From Methanomicrobiales archaeon (GTDB lineage Archaea > Halobacteriota > Methanomicrobia > Methanomicrobiales > JACTUA01), in the NCBI GenBank assembly GCA_028678885.1, contig JAJRCP010000037.1, forward strand, positions 1 through 6,436: DNA of 6,436 nt. Reading direction: 5' to 3'. Positions 5,037 to 6,436 of this stretch are shown here, in pieces; within the stretch, counting starts at the first letter, position 1; each line of letters begins with the position of its first letter. A program made the translations under genes and the position numbers. The notes under the pieces were generated by a model, which did not search any database, was not told the DNA's origin, and was given only the letters and a program-made list of their open reading frames with translations.

Positions 5037-6319
5037 AACTTCCACCATGTCTGTCTATCTTAAGCGGGCATCTGTGTATCGGAGGGCAGGACTGTGTGGA
5101 GATCGCGAGCCGGTATGGAACCCCTCTGTATGTGACTGATGGTGACCGAATCATCGGAAATTATTCTGCGTATGAGAGAGCACTCCACTCCCACTATTCC
5201 CGGATTCGCGTACTGTATGCTGCAAAAGCAAACGGAAATCTTGCCATCCTTCGTCTACTCAAAGAAGCAGGCGCCGGAGCAGATGTATTCTCTTCCGGGG
5301 AACTGTCACTTGCTCTTCGGGCAGGTATGGCCCCAAGAGATCTTCTGTTTAATGGTAATTCCAAAAGTCCTGCCGATCTCACTCTGGCCATTCGAAACGG
5401 AGTGAAGATCTCGGTGGACTCCTTGGACGAGCTGGAGCTGATCGAATCTCTTGCAGCAGAAGAAGGAAATGAGGTCGAGATCGCCTTCCGGGTCAATCCT
5501 GCAATTGAAGTGCCAACCCATCCGAAAATTGCGACCGGGCTGCGGACAAGCAAGTTTGGGATCCCCCACGAACAGATCAAAGGCGCGTATGAGGTCGCTC
5601 TGTCTCGTGAGCATGTCCGGCCCATCGGGATCCATTGTCATATCGGTTCACAGATTCTGGATGTGGACCCTTTCGAAAAGGAAGCGGAGGTGATGGTCCG
5701 GATCGCAGGGTCACTCGTTGATCTCGGGGTGCCTCTAGATTTTATCGACTTGGGCGGAGGGTTGGGTATCCCGTACAGGCATGCGACCGATCCTGCTCCT
5801 ACTCCAGAAGATTATGCGAACCGGGTGATGCCAGTATTTCTCCGTGGGATGAAGGAGGTTGGGATACAGCCTGCCCTCTGGGTGGAGCCGGGTCGCTATC
5901 TCGTGGGGGATTCAACGGTCTTGCTCACTCGGGTGAACTCGGTCAAAGAGGCGCACCGCAGATTTGTGAACGTGGACGCCGGTTTCAATCTGCTCATCAG
6001 GCCTATGATGTACGATGCATACCATGAGGTTGTGCTTGCGAATCGGGCGTTAGACCCGTCCCAGATTATGTGCACCATTGCGGGTCCCATCTGTGAGTCC
6101 GGCGACATCCTTGCCTATGACCGCCCCCTCCCTATTGTGAGAGCAGGTGATCTCATTGGAGTACTAGATACCGGTGCGTATGGATTTGCTATGTCCTCCC
6201 AGTATAATGCCCGCCCACGGTGTGCAGAAGTCCTGGTTCGCGGGGGATCGATAACAGTGATGAGGCGGGCAGAGACCATCCAGGATATCATTGTTCCGAT
6301 GGAAGCACGGAAATGGTGA
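5033..6319 (+). CDS. lysA: Diaminopimelate decarboxylase
   Basis: This 428-residue fold-type III PLP enzyme removes carbon dioxide from meso-diaminopimelate to give L-lysine, the last step of the pathway. The TIM-barrel part has the PLP lysine Lys65 in Y-A-A-K-A-N-G-N, A-D-V-F-S-S-G-E-L (83-91), R-V-N-P (153-156), K-F-G-I (174-177), H-C-H-I-G-S-Q-I (201-208) and the phosphate-binding G-G-G-L-G (241-245). E-P-G-R-Y-L-V (285-291) follows. The C-terminal beta domain supplies C-E-S-G-D (354-358), contributing to the partner's active site in the dimer, and G-A-Y-G-F-A-M-S-S-Q-Y-N (381-392). Length and catalytic residues are normal. The ATG overlaps the dapL stop by 4 nt and has GGAGAG 4 nt upstream, so the start is firm and translation is coupled. 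The diaminopimelate epimerase needed between the two enzymes must lie elsewhere. Confidence 0.96.
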   Translation: MKLPPCLSILSGHLCIGGQDCVEIASRYGTPLYVTDGDRIIGNYSAYERALHSHYSRIRVLYAAKANGNLAILRLLKEAGAGADVFSSGELSLALRAGMAPRDLLFNGNSKSPADLTLAIRNGVKISVDSLDELELIESLAAEEGNEVEIAFRVNPAIEVPTHPKIATGLRTSKFGIPHEQIKGAYEVALSREHVRPIGIHCHIGSQILDVDPFEKEAEVMVRIAGSLVDLGVPLDFIDLGGGLGIPYRHATDPAPTPEDYANRVMPVFLRGMKEVGIQPALWVEPGRYLVGDSTVLLTRVNSVKEAHRRFVNVDAGFNLLIRPMMYDAYHEVVLANRALDPSQIMCTIAGPICESGDILAYDRPLPIVRAGDLIGVLDTGAYGFAMSSQYNARPRCAEVLVRGGSITVMRRAETIQDIIVPMEARKW

Positions 6320-6323
6320 TCCG

Positions 6324-6436
6324 ATGTCCTTCCACTATGCTCTTGTTGACGATTTGATCTCACGGGAAGAGTTTGATCGCCAGGTGGAAGAGAAAGAAAA
6401 AGAAGCAGGGGGACTCTTGGATACCCATACTGCAGC
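6324..6436 (+). CDS. Probable RPA-like OB-fold single-stranded DNA binding protein (N-terminus only)
   Basis: Only the first 37 codons are present. They read M-S-F-H-Y-A-L-V-D-D-L-I-S-R-E-E-F, then a charged helix and E-K-E-A-G-G-L-L-D-T-H-T-A-A. The I-S-R-E-E-F ... V-E-E-K ... G-G-L-L-D ... T-A-A arrangement recalls the N-terminal helical region of archaeal replication protein A homologues, which precedes their OB folds and binds single-stranded DNA in replication and repair. The OB fold itself is beyond the window, so the name is provisional. The ATG follows the lysA stop by 4 nt, and the sequence spanning that stop, GGTGATC, is an excellent archaeal ribosome binding site, so the gene is probably co-transcribed with dapL-lysA. 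Confidence 0.6.
   Translation, partial: MSFHYALVDDLISREEFDRQVEEKEKEAGGLLDTHTA

Overview
The window most likely comes from a methanogenic archaeon, probably of the order Methanomicrobiales. This rests on recognised protein families, not on a search: an adjacent DUF1890/DUF1894 pair (a methanogen-typical pair), an archaeal XRE-type regulator with a C-terminal cysteine cluster, an archaeal type LL-diaminopimelate aminotransferase, an apparent RPA-like OB-fold protein, and archaeal signals (TATA-like boxes, GGTGAT/GGAG ribosome binding sites, ATGA-type stop/start overlaps).

Minus-strand left half (about 1-2900). Reading leftward from the divergent promoter region near 2925-3025, an intact cutA overlaps by 4 nt a badly broken fdhD (formate dehydrogenase accessory sulfurtransferase; several frameshifts and three stop codons). 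Next come intact DUF1890 and DUF1894 genes with overlapping ends, a possible small membrane-protein frame with no convincing start, an intact two-helix membrane protein of unknown function, and at the left edge a broken rubredoxin. The rubredoxin has lost two of its four metal-binding cysteines, carries a stop in place of its conserved tryptophan and has a frameshift.

Plus-strand right half (3026-6436). A small HTH regulator is transcribed divergently from cutA, and a 12-bp perfect palindrome overlaps its probable TATA box. About 520 bp without an intact gene follow. Then comes a compact, probably co-transcribed set: dapL, lysA (4-nt overlap) and, 4 nt after lysA, the first 37 codons of a probable replication protein A-type single-stranded DNA binding protein cut by the window end. 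dapL and lysA supply two steps of the diaminopimelate route to lysine (tetrahydrodipicolinate to LL-DAP, and meso-DAP to lysine); the epimerase between them is not in the window.

The main message is the contrast between intact biosynthetic and conserved methanogen genes and two neighbouring redox/formate-related genes in advanced decay. This suggests loss of formate use and of a rubredoxin-dependent function, as might happen in a strictly hydrogenotrophic or host-associated lineage. That lifestyle reading is inference. I see no mobile element, CRISPR array, tRNA or rRNA, and no convincing new multi-gene system.
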